From positions 248,001 through 312,000 of the forward strand of contig NZ_VAUV01000005.1 in the NCBI RefSeq assembly GCF_005780165.1: 64,000 nt of DNA. The letters run 5' to 3'. Shown here piece by piece: positions 1-9,806 of this stretch. Each line of letters opens with the position of its first letter. The first letter of the stretch is position 1. The DNA is from Phragmitibacter flavus. Lineage in GTDB: Bacteria; Verrucomicrobiota; Verrucomicrobiia; Verrucomicrobiales; Verrucomicrobiaceae. The position numbers and the translations under genes were made by a program. A model generated the notes under the pieces. The model was not told where the DNA came from, did no database searches, and saw only the letters and a list, made by a program, of their open reading frames with translations.

Positions 1-9
1 AGGCATATT

Positions 10-31
10 GGAAAGGCTAAAGGCTAAAGGC
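10..31. repeat. 22-bp direct repeat, copy 1 (GGCTAAA heptamers)
   Basis: A short tract of the heptamer AAGGCTA lies just downstream of the hpnD stop codon. An identical 22-bp tract occurs at 3126-3147, upstream of lepB, so the two copies flank the whole hpnD-lepB operon. No function is evident. It may be a simple-sequence repeat typical of this genome. Confidence 0.7.
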
Positions 32-49
32 TAAGGGATAAAGGGCAAG

Positions 50-904
50 TTAGCCGATTTTGAGGAGGCCGCGGAGGGTATAGGTGGCGAGGATGGTGAG
101 TTTGCGGAGTTTGCTGAGGCCGATGCGGGGTCCGAAGACGGAAAACTTCTGGGCGCGGACTTTTTCGAGGACTTCGCGATAGGTGCGGCCCATCATGCGG
201 GCGGCGATGAGGCGGTGGCGGTCGTCGGTGGGGGGGTTTTGACAGGCGAGTTGGTAGAAGTCGATGGCACGCTGGGATTGGTGCTGCATCATTTTGGTGA
301 GTTGGGGGCCGGGCTTGCCGTTGAGGATTTCGGCTTCGGTGACCTGGAAGGATTGCAGGTCTTCCTGGGGGAGATAGATGCGGCCGTTGAGGGCGTCTTC
401 ACCGACGTCGCGGATGATGTTGGTCAGCTGCAAGGCGTAGCCGAGGTTGATGGCGTAGTCGCGACTGGCGGGGTTTTCACAGCCAAAGATGCGGATGCTG
501 ATAAGGCCGACGACGGAGGCGACTTTGTAGCAGTAAGCGAGCAGTTCGGGGTATGTTTGGTAGCGGGTCTGGGTGAGGTCGGACTGCATGCCGTCGATGA
601 TTTCAGCAAACAGGGCGGGGTCGATCTGGTGACGGGGGATAAGGGCGGCGACTTCGCGTTGGACTTCGTCGGGGTTGGTGAATCCGTGGAGGAGTCCATT
701 GCGCCAGGTGTCGAGGTCGCGCTGGCGTTGGTCGGGTTCGATGCCGGGTTCGTCGGCAATGTCGTCGATGATGCGGCAGAACGCGTAGAAGGTGATCATG
801 TCCCTGCGTCGGTGCGGGGGCAGGGTGAGCAGGGCGAAGGCAAGGTTGGACTTGCTGCGCTGGGTGATTTGCTCGGACGCGGAGGGGGCGCTGCTCATGC
901 TCAT
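50..904 (-). CDS. hpnD: Squalene/phytoene synthase family protein (HpnD type)
   Basis: This 284-residue trans-isoprenyl diphosphate synthase of the squalene/phytoene synthase family probably joins two farnesyl diphosphates head to head to give presqualene diphosphate. Both Asp-rich Mg-binding motifs are intact: DDIAD at about 47-51 and DVGED at about 166-170, followed by NGRIYLP. The length is normal for the family. The start codon overlaps the stop of the upstream membrane-protein gene by 4 bp, so the two are translationally coupled in one operon. HpnD is favoured over CrtB by overall pattern. The usual partners (hpnC, hpnE, squalene-hopene cyclase) are not in the window. Confidence 0.85.
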   Translation of the reverse strand: MSMSSAPSASEQITQRSKSNLAFALLTLPPHRRRDMITFYAFCRIIDDIADEPGIEPDQRQRDLDTWRNGLLHGFTNPDEVQREVAALIPRHQIDPALFAEIIDGMQSDLTQTRYQTYPELLAYCYKVASVVGLISIRIFGCENPASRDYAINLGYALQLTNIIRDVGEDALNGRIYLPQEDLQSFQVTEAEILNGKPGPQLTKMMQHQSQRAIDFYQLACQNPPTDDRHRLIAARMMGRTYREVLEKVRAQKFSVFGPRIGLSKLRKLTILATYTLRGLLKIG

Positions 905-1785
905 GCGGTTCGGGCGGGTTTCGGGGTTGAGTGGCTGAGCAGCAGGAGGGCGGCGGCGACGTAGAGCCAGAGGTGAATGGCGGAGGCCAGAAGGCTGGCG
1001 ATGACCACACGAAAAGGGGCGAGGACTCCGGTGATCCAGTGATGTGACAGGGGAAGGATGAAGTCAAAAAGGGCCAGCAGGGGAATGCCGCTGAGCGCGA
1101 TGGTGAGCAGGGGGAAGGAGTGGGTTTTTAGAAGGAGGAGTGTTTGACGACCGAGTTCACGAACGCTGTTTCTGCCTTTGGCGATGATGATCGGAATGGG
1201 GGAGAGGAAAAGCAGGTATTCGGGAAGGATCAGCAGGCGAAGGAAGTCGGATGAACCGAGGGCACCGGGGCGTTGAAGGAACCACCAGGGAAAGTGGAGG
1301 AGGGTTAGGAGGAGGACGCCGGGCCAGAGGGCGACGGTTTGTCGGAAGGAGAGCCAGTCTTCAACAAAAGGGCTTTGGGTGTTGAGGAGGTGTCGGCAAA
1401 ACCAGATCTGGCTGGTGGCGGTGACAAAGGCCTGGAGAAGGGCCCCGGCCCAGGGGTTGAAAAAGACGGGGGGCGGGGCGATGGCGTGGTGGAAAATGAC
1501 GGCGAAGTCCTGCCAGCCTTTGATGAGACTGGCGGTCCACGTTTGATGCCAGGGCTGTGGAGGGTGGAAATGGAGGGCGTCGTTGTAGAACAGTCCAGGC
1601 CAAAGTCCGAGACCGCCGAGGAGGGTGTGGCTGGCGGCGAGCAGGAGGAGGGGGGCGGGGTTTTTGCCGATCCAGGCTAAAGCTTTTCTGAAGTGACGGG
1701 CCTGAGGGTGGACGGAAACGTGGAGCATGCCGAGGAAGGCAAGGCAGGCCAGCCAAAGGATGGGCTCCAGGTTGAGGTCGGTCAT
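901..1785 (-). CDS. Polytopic membrane protein of unknown function
   Basis: I do not recognise this 294-residue protein. It has several long hydrophobic stretches (residues about 8-24, 42-62, 145-165, 185-205, 225-245 and 260-285) separated by short polar loops, so it is an integral inner-membrane protein. It lies between lepB and hpnD on the minus strand and overlaps hpnD by 4 bp, so it is probably cotranscribed with both. The position suggests a link to envelope or isoprenoid-lipid work, but that is inference from context only. Confidence 0.7.
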   Translation of the reverse strand: MTDLNLEPILWLACLAFLGMLHVSVHPQARHFRKALAWIGKNPAPLLLLAASHTLLGGLGLWPGLFYNDALHFHPPQPWHQTWTASLIKGWQDFAVIFHHAIAPPPVFFNPWAGALLQAFVTATSQIWFCRHLLNTQSPFVEDWLSFRQTVALWPGVLLLTLLHFPWWFLQRPGALGSSDFLRLLILPEYLLFLSPIPIIIAKGRNSVRELGRQTLLLLKTHSFPLLTIALSGIPLLALFDFILPLSHHWITGVLAPFRVVIASLLASAIHLWLYVAAALLLLSHSTPKPARTA

Positions 1786-1839
1786 TCGTCAGTGCCCTGG
1801 CGGGTGTGGAGAGAGATAAGGGAGACTGGCGGGGTTGGA

Positions 1840-3066
1840 TCAGCGGATGAGGCCCCAATTTTTTCCAAGGGGCCAGTAGCAGAACCAGCCGGGGCCGACG
1901 AGGTTTTGCTCGGGAATGTGACCGAAGTAGCGGCTGTCGGAGCTGGAGTAGCTGTTGTCTCCCATGGCGAAATATTCGCGGCGCGGGGTGGTGGGGAGAA
2001 CGTAGGGAGGGCGCATCATGCGGATGGGATCGAAGGAATAGCCGTGGTAGACCAGACCATCGTTTGCCATGGTGCGCGGTTCGGCTTCATCGGCGACACG
2101 GCGGATGCCGGGCTCGGTGGCGGGCTGGCCGTTGATGAGAAGTCGGGGCGGTGAAGGAACGAGGCTGTCGCCGGGGACCCCGGTGAGGCGTTTGATGTAA
2201 TGTTGGGAACCCCATCGGGAATCAAAACGGCTTTCGTCTTCAATGTAGCCGATGTTTTTGGTGGTGAAGACGAAGACTTCGCCCCGGGTGGGCTGGCGGA
2301 AGTGGTAGACGAATTTGTTGACGACCACGTGGTCGCCGCTGCGCACCCAGCCGCGGGCGAGGAGCTGGCCTTTTTTGATGGACTGTCCACCGGCGGAGAT
2401 GGTGTAGTTGGTGCGGTTGTCCGGTGTGGTGTAGGGTTCGCCTTCGACGAGCGTGCCGCTGACGCGTTCAGCGAAACGGAGGTCGTTGACCAGTTTGTCC
2501 ATGGGACATTTGACGGTGATGGAGTGGCCGTCTTCGAAATGGATTTTGCTGTAGGGGCGGAAGATGAAAAATTTGTGTTCGGTGACGGGCTGGCGGCGAC
2601 GAAGGGTGCCATCGCGGTCGGAAACGGCGTTGATGTAAGTGGTGGCGGTGAAAAAGCCGCCAATCTTTCCGATCAGGCTGGGGGTGGGGTCCTCCTCGGT
2701 GGCATGGGCGATGATGCCGTTGAGGGTGGGTTGCATGGACGAGGTGGGGATTTGGAAAGGCTGGACGATGTAGGATCGGATGCCGACGGCGATGACGATG
2801 GAGACGAAAAAGACTTCGATGTTTTCGACCCAGTCGGAATGGCGGAGGTTGGGAAGGGCGCGTTCGCAGGCGCGATTGAGCGAGGAACTGAGGGATTCGA
2901 GGCGTTTGGGATCGCGCTGGCGCATGGCGTCTTTGAATTCGCCGTGGAGCAAATCGATTTCTTTGAGGCGTTCCACGGGGAGAATGTCCCGTTTGTAGTC
3001 GAGAAACCGGGTGACGCCTTTGTCGAGGAGTTTGGCCTGTTTGAGGTAGCGCGGGGTGAAAAACAT
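1840..3066 (-). CDS. lepB: Signal peptidase I
   Basis: Type I signal peptidase, which cleaves signal peptides from exported proteins at the outer face of the inner membrane. A transmembrane segment at about 84-100 precedes the catalytic serine (S110) in the PTSSMQPT motif. The general-base lysine lies in the YIKRLTGVPGDSL block, and the C-terminal box GDNSYSSSDSR is present. At 408 residues it is longer than typical LepB because of a charged N-terminal region of about 80 residues and a large insert between the catalytic boxes. It appears to be first in an operon with the membrane protein and hpnD. Confidence 0.95.
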   Translation of the reverse strand: MFFTPRYLKQAKLLDKGVTRFLDYKRDILPVERLKEIDLLHGEFKDAMRQRDPKRLESLSSSLNRACERALPNLRHSDWVENIEVFFVSIVIAVGIRSYIVQPFQIPTSSMQPTLNGIIAHATEEDPTPSLIGKIGGFFTATTYINAVSDRDGTLRRRQPVTEHKFFIFRPYSKIHFEDGHSITVKCPMDKLVNDLRFAERVSGTLVEGEPYTTPDNRTNYTISAGGQSIKKGQLLARGWVRSGDHVVVNKFVYHFRQPTRGEVFVFTTKNIGYIEDESRFDSRWGSQHYIKRLTGVPGDSLVPSPPRLLINGQPATEPGIRRVADEAEPRTMANDGLVYHGYSFDPIRMMRPPYVLPTTPRREYFAMGDNSYSSSDSRYFGHIPEQNLVGPGWFCYWPLGKNWGLIR

Positions 3067-3125
3067 GGAAGGTGAAGAGAAAGGCGTGGGTCGGGGAGAT
3101 TAGAGGGGGCGCGGGGAGGGGTCAA

Positions 3126-3147
3126 GGAAAGGCTAAAGGCTAAAGGC
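3126..3147. repeat. 22-bp direct repeat, copy 2
   Basis: Identical to the tract at 10-31. It lies upstream of lepB. Confidence 0.7.
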
Positions 3148-3264
3148 GAAGGATCAGAAATTAGCAGGAGGAGTAAGGAGGGCGTGGAATTAGTGGAATT
3201 CAGCTTGCGGGTTGGGTGGGGCGTTTGATGATGGGGCGGTTTTGTTCAAGGAGTTATTTGTTGC

Positions 3265-4071
3265 ATGAATATTATTGAAGCGATCATTCTTGGGTTGGTG
3301 CAGGGGTTGACGGAGTTTTTGCCGGTGAGCAGCAGTGGCCACATTGAATTGGGGACATTTTTGCTGGGGGTGAAGGCGGCGGATAACTTGTTGTTTTCGG
3401 TGGTGGTGCATGCGGCCACGGCATTGAGCACGGTGGTGGTGTTTCGAAAGGACATTGTGGCGATCTTGCTGGACCTGCTCAAGTTTCGTTGGAATGAGGG
3501 AACGAAGCTGGCGATGTTGATTGCGGTTTCGATGGTGCCGGTGGGTTTGGTGGGGGTGTTTTTTGAGAAGGAGGTGGAGGCGTTTTTTGGTGGGAAGATC
3601 ATCTTTGTGGGGGCGATGTTGATGGTGACGGCGACTTTGCTGACGGTGACGCATTTTGCTTCGAAGCGTTCAGGTGAGGTGACCTTCGGCCGGGCTCTGG
3701 TGATTGGGCTGGCGCAGATGGTGGCGATTTTGCCCGGGATTTCGCGCTCGGGTGCGACGATCTGCACGGCGTTGCTGGTGGGGGTTTCGAGGGAGAATGC
3801 GGCGCGGTTTTCGTTTTTGATGGTGCTGCCGCCGATTTTGGGGGCGTGTTTGTTGAAGGTGTTGAAGTTTGTGAAGGAACCGGCGATGGCGGAGGGGGTG
3901 ACGGGTGGCGTGTTGACGGCAGGTTTCCTGGCGGCGTTTTTGGCGGGACTGGCGGCGTGTGTGTGGATGATTTCGATCGTGAAACGCGGCAAGTTGATTT
4001 ATTTTGCGATCTATTGTGCGGTGGTGGGATTGGTGGCGGTGGTGGGCGGTTTGATGGTGGGGGCTCGGTAA
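3265..4071 (+). CDS. uppP: Undecaprenyl-diphosphatase (BacA family)
   Basis: Membrane phosphatase that recycles undecaprenyl diphosphate to the monophosphate carrier used for peptidoglycan and other envelope polymers. The protein has 268 residues, the normal size. It starts with the family N-terminus (GLVQGLTEFLPVSSSGHIEL), which carries the catalytic Glu/Ser/His region, and has the second box PGISRSGAT near residue 157. Several transmembrane helices are obvious. The gene stands alone on the plus strand and converges on glnB. Confidence 0.95.
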   Translation: MNIIEAIILGLVQGLTEFLPVSSSGHIELGTFLLGVKAADNLLFSVVVHAATALSTVVVFRKDIVAILLDLLKFRWNEGTKLAMLIAVSMVPVGLVGVFFEKEVEAFFGGKIIFVGAMLMVTATLLTVTHFASKRSGEVTFGRALVIGLAQMVAILPGISRSGATICTALLVGVSRENAARFSFLMVLPPILGACLLKVLKFVKEPAMAEGVTGGVLTAGFLAAFLAGLAACVWMISIVKRGKLIYFAIYCAVVGLVAVVGGLMVGAR

Positions 4072-4092
4072 GAGGAGGGCAGGGCACAAAAA

Positions 4093-4120
4093 ATCCGCCC
4101 GGCGATGAAGCGGGGCGGAT
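4093..4120 (-). terminator. Rho-independent terminator of glnB
   Basis: The inverted arms ATCCGCCC and GGGCGGAT form an 8-bp GC-rich stem. Read on the minus strand, the stem is followed by a run of T. It lies 30 bp past the glnB stop. It could also act weakly on the convergent uppP transcript. Confidence 0.8.
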
Positions 4121-4150
4121 GGATGTGTGACAGACTCGCGATTCGATTGA

Positions 4151-4555
<405 letters not shown>

Positions 4556-4756
4556 TCAAATCAAGTGCATGTTCTGGAACTGCACGGAGGTTGGTGGGCT
4601 GGCGTGAAGTTGACAGGTCCAGATCGTTGGTTATTTGCGTTCAGTAAGGTTGTGTGAGAGTGGCTTGATTCCGGAATTCTGCTGCGTCGCAGGATGGTTG
4701 CTTTCCGGTAGGGTGACTGCTAGGTAGGTGGTCGGTTCGTTTGAGTTTATCGTTCA

Positions 4757-5389
4757 ATGCAGCGTCGTTACCGAAAATTTGTTCTCCAGCTTTACCGCCG
4801 TTTGCGACATCCACGGATGTTGAAGCAGAGCCGTGTGATGCGATGGTTTGCGCGGCACTTTTTGGTCAAGTCGGTGTGGAAACCCACACGGCACACCTTT
4901 GCGGGCGGGACGGCGGTGGGGTTGTTTGTAGGGGCGCTGTTGATTCCCGGACAGATGCCGCTGGCGGCATTGATTTGTGGGATTTTCAGGGTGAATATTC
5001 CGATTGCGATTGTGATTTGCTGGATGAGCAATCCGGTAACTTTTGCGCCGATTGCGTGGTGGGAGATCAATCTGGGAAACTGGTTGATGGAGGTGTTTCA
5101 TTTCGGGGAGGTGGTGCCGCTGCGGTGGTCGGAGTTGACCGCGATGGCACGTGGGGCGGATGATCTGTGGAGTTTTTTTGGGGATGTGAAGCCATGGGCG
5201 GGGTCGCTTTATTTGGGGGGTGTGGTGGCGGGGTTGTTGTTGATGCCGGTGGGGTATTTGGTGGTGTTTGCATTATGGGATGTAGTGCTGATGCTGGCGC
5301 ATCGGCGAAAGTTGCGAAAGAAGGCAGTGGCGGATGCATTGGTGGAATCCAAGGCGAAAAATGAAGAGAATGATAAGAAGGTTTCCTAG
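4757..5389 (+). CDS. DUF2062 membrane protein
   Basis: A 210-residue protein of the DUF2062 family, with a basic N-terminus followed by the family block (KPTRHTFAGGTAVGLFVGALL, then CWMSNPVTFAPIAWWE). Two or three hydrophobic helices are visible, including one near residues 150-180. A lysine-rich tail follows. The function of the family is not established. The gene lies 62 bp before the sucrose locus on the same strand and might be cotranscribed with it. Confidence 0.8.
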   Translation: MQRRYRKFVLQLYRRLRHPRMLKQSRVMRWFARHFLVKSVWKPTRHTFAGGTAVGLFVGALLIPGQMPLAALICGIFRVNIPIAIVICWMSNPVTFAPIAWWEINLGNWLMEVFHFGEVVPLRWSELTAMARGADDLWSFFGDVKPWAGSLYLGGVVAGLLLMPVGYLVVFALWDVVLMLAHRRKLRKKAVADALVESKAKNEENDKKVS

Positions 5390-5451
5390 GGGGAATGCCT
5401 GAGAGAGGAACCTTTATTTGCCCCGGGTTGATTCCTGTTTAAGGTAAACTC

Positions 5452-7518
5452 ATGGCGATCTTAAATCAGATCAGGGTGTTTAGTTCGGACCTGGATGGAA
5501 CTTTGGTGGGCAAACCGGACTCGAGTGCGGATTTCACCTGCACCTGGAAAGGGCTTGGCGAATCGAGGCCACTGCTGGTCTACAATACGGGCCGGTTGCT
5601 TTCGGATGCACGAAGGACGGTGAAGGAGGCGCAGCTGCCGGAGCCCGATTATTACATTACTGGAGTCGGGACGGTCATCTATGAGGTGAAGGCGAAGATG
5701 GTGCTGCATGAGTTCAGCTCGATTTTGTCGGAGGAGTGGGATCGGGACCGGGTGGAGGAGATTGTGAGTGGATTTGGCAAATTGAAGCTGGAGAAGCAGC
5801 CGGAGCATTTTCAGCATGACTGGAAGAGCAGCTGGTTCTGGCGGGATGCGACACCGGAGGATTTGGAGGGACTGACGGAGGCCTTGCGCGAGGAGGGGTT
5901 GAGTGTGCAGGTGGTGTATTCCTCGGCGCGGGATTTGGACGTGTTGCCAAAACCGGCCAACAAGGGAAATTCGCTCCGTTGGCTTTGTCGAAAGCTGGGC
6001 GTAAAACCTGCGGAGTTGCTGGTGGCGGGGGACACGGGAAATGACATTTCGATGTTCCAACTTCCTGGCGTGCGGGGGATTGTGGTGGAGAACGCGGAAC
6101 CGGAGTTGTTGGGTGCGGTGCTGAACACGGATGCATATGTGGCGAAAGGCAGTTGTGCGGCGGGAGTGCTGGCGGGCCTGCTGCATTTTGAGGTGATCGA
6201 TGCCGTGGTGGCGTGTGATGTGCCGTTGGAAGGGCAGGCGCATGATCCCGAAATTGTTCGGTTGTTTGATGTGGCGGCGGATACGCAAGGGGATGAGACG
6301 GCATTTTTGAAATTGGCGTATTCGAAGGCACTTGAGTCGTTGGATCGTTGCGTGACGCCGGTGGGATTCAGTGCGTGTTCCATTGGGGACAATGACGTGA
6401 CGGGGACGGATGAGAACTACAATTCGGTGTGGGGCCGCGATGGTTCGATGGCGATTGTGGGTAGCCTCGCGGTGCCGGGGGACCGGTATCGGGATTGCCA
6501 GAGGGCGACGTTGCGGACGCTGTTGACGCATCTGGCTCCATCGGGTCAGGTGCCGGCGAATGTGCACATCAGGACGGGGATTCCCGATTATTCCGGAGTG
6601 GGCGGGATTGCGGCGATCGACAGCGGCATGTGGGCGATCATTGCGCTGTTTGAGTTTGTGGCGAAGACGGACGAGATGAAATTCCTGCGGGAGTTTCGTG
6701 AGGCGGCGTCGCGGATCATGCTTTGGCTGGAGGCGCATGACAGCAACCAGGACGGATTGCTGGAAATTCCGGAGGCGGGAGATTGGATGGATTTGTTCAA
6801 TCGGAGTTACAACGTGCTTTACGATGAGGTGCTTTGGTATCGGGCAACGATTGCTTATGGACGGATTCACGAGTTGCTGGGGGACCGGGACACGGCTTCG
6901 ACGTATCTGCTGAGGGCGGAGCGGGTGAAGAGGGCGATTCTAAAGCGCTTCTGGCCAAGCACGAGTGCGCCGGTGGCGGAGTCGGGGGCGAGCTTTGCAG
7001 AGGTGCAGCGGGCGATTGGGGATTCGCGTTATTTGCTGGCGCAGGTGACGCCGTTTTCATTCGACTGGCGTTGCGATGTGATCGCGAATGTGATGGCGTT
7101 TTTGAACAATGTGATCGATGTGAAGCGGGCAAAAACGGTGTTCCGATATGTGTGGGGGGTGGGCGCTAACATGCCCTATCCGGTGCGCAATTTGTATCCG
7201 GTGGTGCATGCGGGCGATCCGGACTGGCGTAGTTATTACACGGTCAACTTGTTGAACCTGCCGCATCATTATCACAACGGTGGGATCTGGGGCTGGTGTG
7301 GGGGACATTGGGTGAGATTCATTCACCGATTGGGATTGCGTGACATCGCGCGACAGGAGTTGGTGAAGCTGGCGGAGTTGAACCGGCAGGGGGTGACCTT
7401 CGAATGGGAGTTCAATGAATGGTGCCATGGTGAAACGGGCAGGCCGATGGGCAAGGCGTTTCAGGCGTGGTCGGCTTCGGAGTTTTTGGCGGCCTATCAT
7501 GAGGTGATGGACGATTAA
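5452..7518 (+). CDS. Sucrose-phosphate phosphatase-like HAD domain fused to an (alpha/alpha)6 glycosidase
   Basis: A two-domain protein of 688 residues. Residues about 8-250 form a HAD phosphatase of the sucrose-6-phosphate phosphatase type: DLDGTLVG with catalytic D13 and D15, a conserved Lys in KPANKG, and GDTGNDISMF. Residues about 280-685 resemble glycogen-debranching (GDE_C) or GH100-like glycosidases, with VWGRD, an IDSGMW block, GDWMD and EVLWY. The SPS gene starts 24 bp later, so the pair probably makes sucrose. The glycosidase half may hydrolyse sucrose or an alpha-glucan. The substrate of this half is uncertain. Confidence 0.8.
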   Translation: MAILNQIRVFSSDLDGTLVGKPDSSADFTCTWKGLGESRPLLVYNTGRLLSDARRTVKEAQLPEPDYYITGVGTVIYEVKAKMVLHEFSSILSEEWDRDRVEEIVSGFGKLKLEKQPEHFQHDWKSSWFWRDATPEDLEGLTEALREEGLSVQVVYSSARDLDVLPKPANKGNSLRWLCRKLGVKPAELLVAGDTGNDISMFQLPGVRGIVVENAEPELLGAVLNTDAYVAKGSCAAGVLAGLLHFEVIDAVVACDVPLEGQAHDPEIVRLFDVAADTQGDETAFLKLAYSKALESLDRCVTPVGFSACSIGDNDVTGTDENYNSVWGRDGSMAIVGSLAVPGDRYRDCQRATLRTLLTHLAPSGQVPANVHIRTGIPDYSGVGGIAAIDSGMWAIIALFEFVAKTDEMKFLREFREAASRIMLWLEAHDSNQDGLLEIPEAGDWMDLFNRSYNVLYDEVLWYRATIAYGRIHELLGDRDTASTYLLRAERVKRAILKRFWPSTSAPVAESGASFAEVQRAIGDSRYLLAQVTPFSFDWRCDVIANVMAFLNNVIDVKRAKTVFRYVWGVGANMPYPVRNLYPVVHAGDPDWRSYYTVNLLNLPHHYHNGGIWGWCGGHWVRFIHRLGLRDIARQELVKLAELNRQGVTFEWEFNEWCHGETGRPMGKAFQAWSASEFLAAYHEVMDD

Positions 7519-7542
7519 CTGGATGAATTTAAGTAATTAGTT

Positions 7543-9738
7543 TTGGGCAGACCACTTGATATTTTGCACTTCTCTTTGCACGGATTGATCCGTGGTCAGG
7601 AGATGGAGTTGGGGCGTGATCCGGACACGGGCGGCCAGTGTTTGTATGTGCTGGAGCTGGTGAAGGCTTTGTCGCGACATCCGGATGTGAGGCGGGTGAC
7701 CTTGGTGACGAGGAGGGTGTCAGATCCAAAGGTGTCGACGGACTATGCAAAACCGCATGAGGATCTGGGGCATGGGGCGGAGATCCGGCGCATTGATGGA
7801 GGGCCGAAGCTTTACCGGCGCAAGGAGGTGCTTTGGCGGCATCTGGATGCGATGATCGACAACACTTTGGCGTGGTTGCGTCGGGAGCGCCGGATGCCGG
7901 ATTTGATTCATGCGCATTATGGGGATGCAGGTTACGTGGGCAGGCAGGTGGCGGCAGTGCTGGGGTGTCCGTTTGTTTTTACGGGACATTCGTTGGGACG
8001 GGTGAAGCGGATGAAGCTGATGGAGAGCGGGATGGATGGGGCGGAGATTGAGAAGCGCTACAATTTGAATGTGCGGATTGAGTCGGAGGAGATGAGTCTC
8101 GATGCGGCTTCGTTTGTGGTGACCAGCACGCATCAGGAGATCGAGGAGCAGTATGCGATGTATGATCAGTATGCCGCCGACCGCATGCGGGTGATTCCGC
8201 CGGGGGTGGATCTGTCGCGTTTTGACGGAGAAGGAGATGCGGAGGTGGTCGCGTCAGTAGCGGCGAAGCTCGAGAGGTTTTTGTTGGATCCGCAGAAACC
8301 GGCGGTGCTGGCGATTGCGCGGGCAGATGAACGGAAAAATTTGGCGGGTTTGGTGCGGGCTTTTGGAGGAAATGAGTGGCTGAGGGAGAATGCGAATTTG
8401 GTGATTGTGGGGGGGAATCGGAAATTGATCGAGGATCTGGCACCGGGACCGCGCAAGGTGTGGATGGAGCTGTTGAGGTTGATCGATGACTGCGATTTGC
8501 GCGGCAATGTGGCGATTCCGAAAACGCATGGGGCAGCCGAAGTGGCGGGCTTTTTCCGGTGGGCGGCTGAGCGGGGCGGGGTGTTTGTGAATCCGGCGTT
8601 TACCGAACCGTTTGGGTTGACCTTGCTGGAGGCCTCGGCGGCGGGGTTGCCGTTGGTGGCGACGCATGATGGCGGTCCGCGGGATATTTTGGCGAATTGT
8701 GAAAACGGCGTTTTGGTTGATCCTTTTGACCCGGTGGCGATTGGCAAGGCGATTGAGGGGATTTTAAGCGAGCCAACCCATCAGGCGGCATTGGCTGCAC
8801 AAGGGGCGAAGGCGGTGCGGGAGTTTTATGGATGGTCGAGCCATGTGAACCGTTACCTGCGCGAGATGAGGAAGGTTTTGCCGATGATGAACCTGCCCGT
8901 GGTGCCAGTGGTGGAGCGCGTGGGACTGGCGGAATGTGAGCGGTGGATTGTGATGGATTTGCCGTCGGCTTTGGAAGGGGAGTCAGAGGAGATGATGGGA
9001 CGGTTGAGAGGCGTGTTTGAGGATGGGACGATCGAATTGGGGATTGCGACGGGGATGTCGTATGAGCGGGCGATGGGAATGATCGAAAGGCTGGGGATGC
9101 CGTTACCGTCATTTGTGGTTTCGAGATTGGGCGCGCGGATTGATTATCCGCGTCCGGGGGCGGTGGCGAGGGATGAGGTTTGGCAGAGGCAGATTTCCGT
9201 GAACTGGCGCCGGGAAGAAGTGGTGAAGGTGTTGGAGGGGCTGCACGGTCTGGAATTGCAACCCGAGGCGGAACAGGATGCCTTGAAGGTGTCGTTTTAT
9301 CGGGATGATCGGTCGGGACCGCGCCGGTTGGAGGTGCAGAGGAAGCTGCGTGAGGCGGGGATCGCGGCGAAGGTGCTGGTGACGGCGGGGCGCTATCTGG
9401 ATGTGGTGCCGGTGCGCTCGGGCAAGGATGTGGCGTTGCGCTATTTGATGCACAAATGGGGGATGGATGCGTCGAGCATTTTGTATTTTGCCACGTTGGG
9501 AAGTGATGCCGCAGTGATGCGCGGAAGGATGCTCGCAGTGGTGGCGGGAAATAGTGATCCGCAGTTGGAGATATTAACGGAGCGGGTGCGGCTTCGATAC
9601 AGTGAACAAACCGGGTTGGCAGGTTTGTTTGAAGGGATTGAGGCGTATGGATTTCTCGAAGGGAAGAAGCCGCCGGGGCCGGATGACACGTTGTCTTCGG
9701 ATCATGAAACGGTATCGGTAGAAGAGTTGCTGCCCTGA
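7543..9738 (+). CDS. Sucrose-phosphate synthase (GT4) with C-terminal degenerate phosphatase domain
   Basis: A GT4 glycosyltransferase expected to make sucrose-6-phosphate from UDP-glucose (or ADP-glucose) and fructose-6-phosphate. The N-terminus has LHGLIRG and DTGGQCLYVLEL. The mid-region has FTGHSLGRVK, and the donor site is EPFGLTLLEASAAGLP. The start used is TTG at 7543, because the conserved sequence begins immediately after it. Residues about 460-720 form a HAD-like domain in which the nucleophile motif reads MDLPSALEG and the acidic motif reads LGSDAAVM. It is therefore probably inactive, while the gene upstream carries the intact phosphatase. Confidence 0.88.
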   Translation: MGRPLDILHFSLHGLIRGQEMELGRDPDTGGQCLYVLELVKALSRHPDVRRVTLVTRRVSDPKVSTDYAKPHEDLGHGAEIRRIDGGPKLYRRKEVLWRHLDAMIDNTLAWLRRERRMPDLIHAHYGDAGYVGRQVAAVLGCPFVFTGHSLGRVKRMKLMESGMDGAEIEKRYNLNVRIESEEMSLDAASFVVTSTHQEIEEQYAMYDQYAADRMRVIPPGVDLSRFDGEGDAEVVASVAAKLERFLLDPQKPAVLAIARADERKNLAGLVRAFGGNEWLRENANLVIVGGNRKLIEDLAPGPRKVWMELLRLIDDCDLRGNVAIPKTHGAAEVAGFFRWAAERGGVFVNPAFTEPFGLTLLEASAAGLPLVATHDGGPRDILANCENGVLVDPFDPVAIGKAIEGILSEPTHQAALAAQGAKAVREFYGWSSHVNRYLREMRKVLPMMNLPVVPVVERVGLAECERWIVMDLPSALEGESEEMMGRLRGVFEDGTIELGIATGMSYERAMGMIERLGMPLPSFVVSRLGARIDYPRPGAVARDEVWQRQISVNWRREEVVKVLEGLHGLELQPEAEQDALKVSFYRDDRSGPRRLEVQRKLREAGIAAKVLVTAGRYLDVVPVRSGKDVALRYLMHKWGMDASSILYFATLGSDAAVMRGRMLAVVAGNSDPQLEILTERVRLRYSEQTGLAGLFEGIEAYGFLEGKKPPGPDDTLSSDHETVSVEELLP

Positions 9739-9806
9739 CGGAGAAATACGTGATCAACTTTTTGGTTGGAGTTGTAAATTGATTCGGATGCGTTAAACAA
9801 TGGGCC

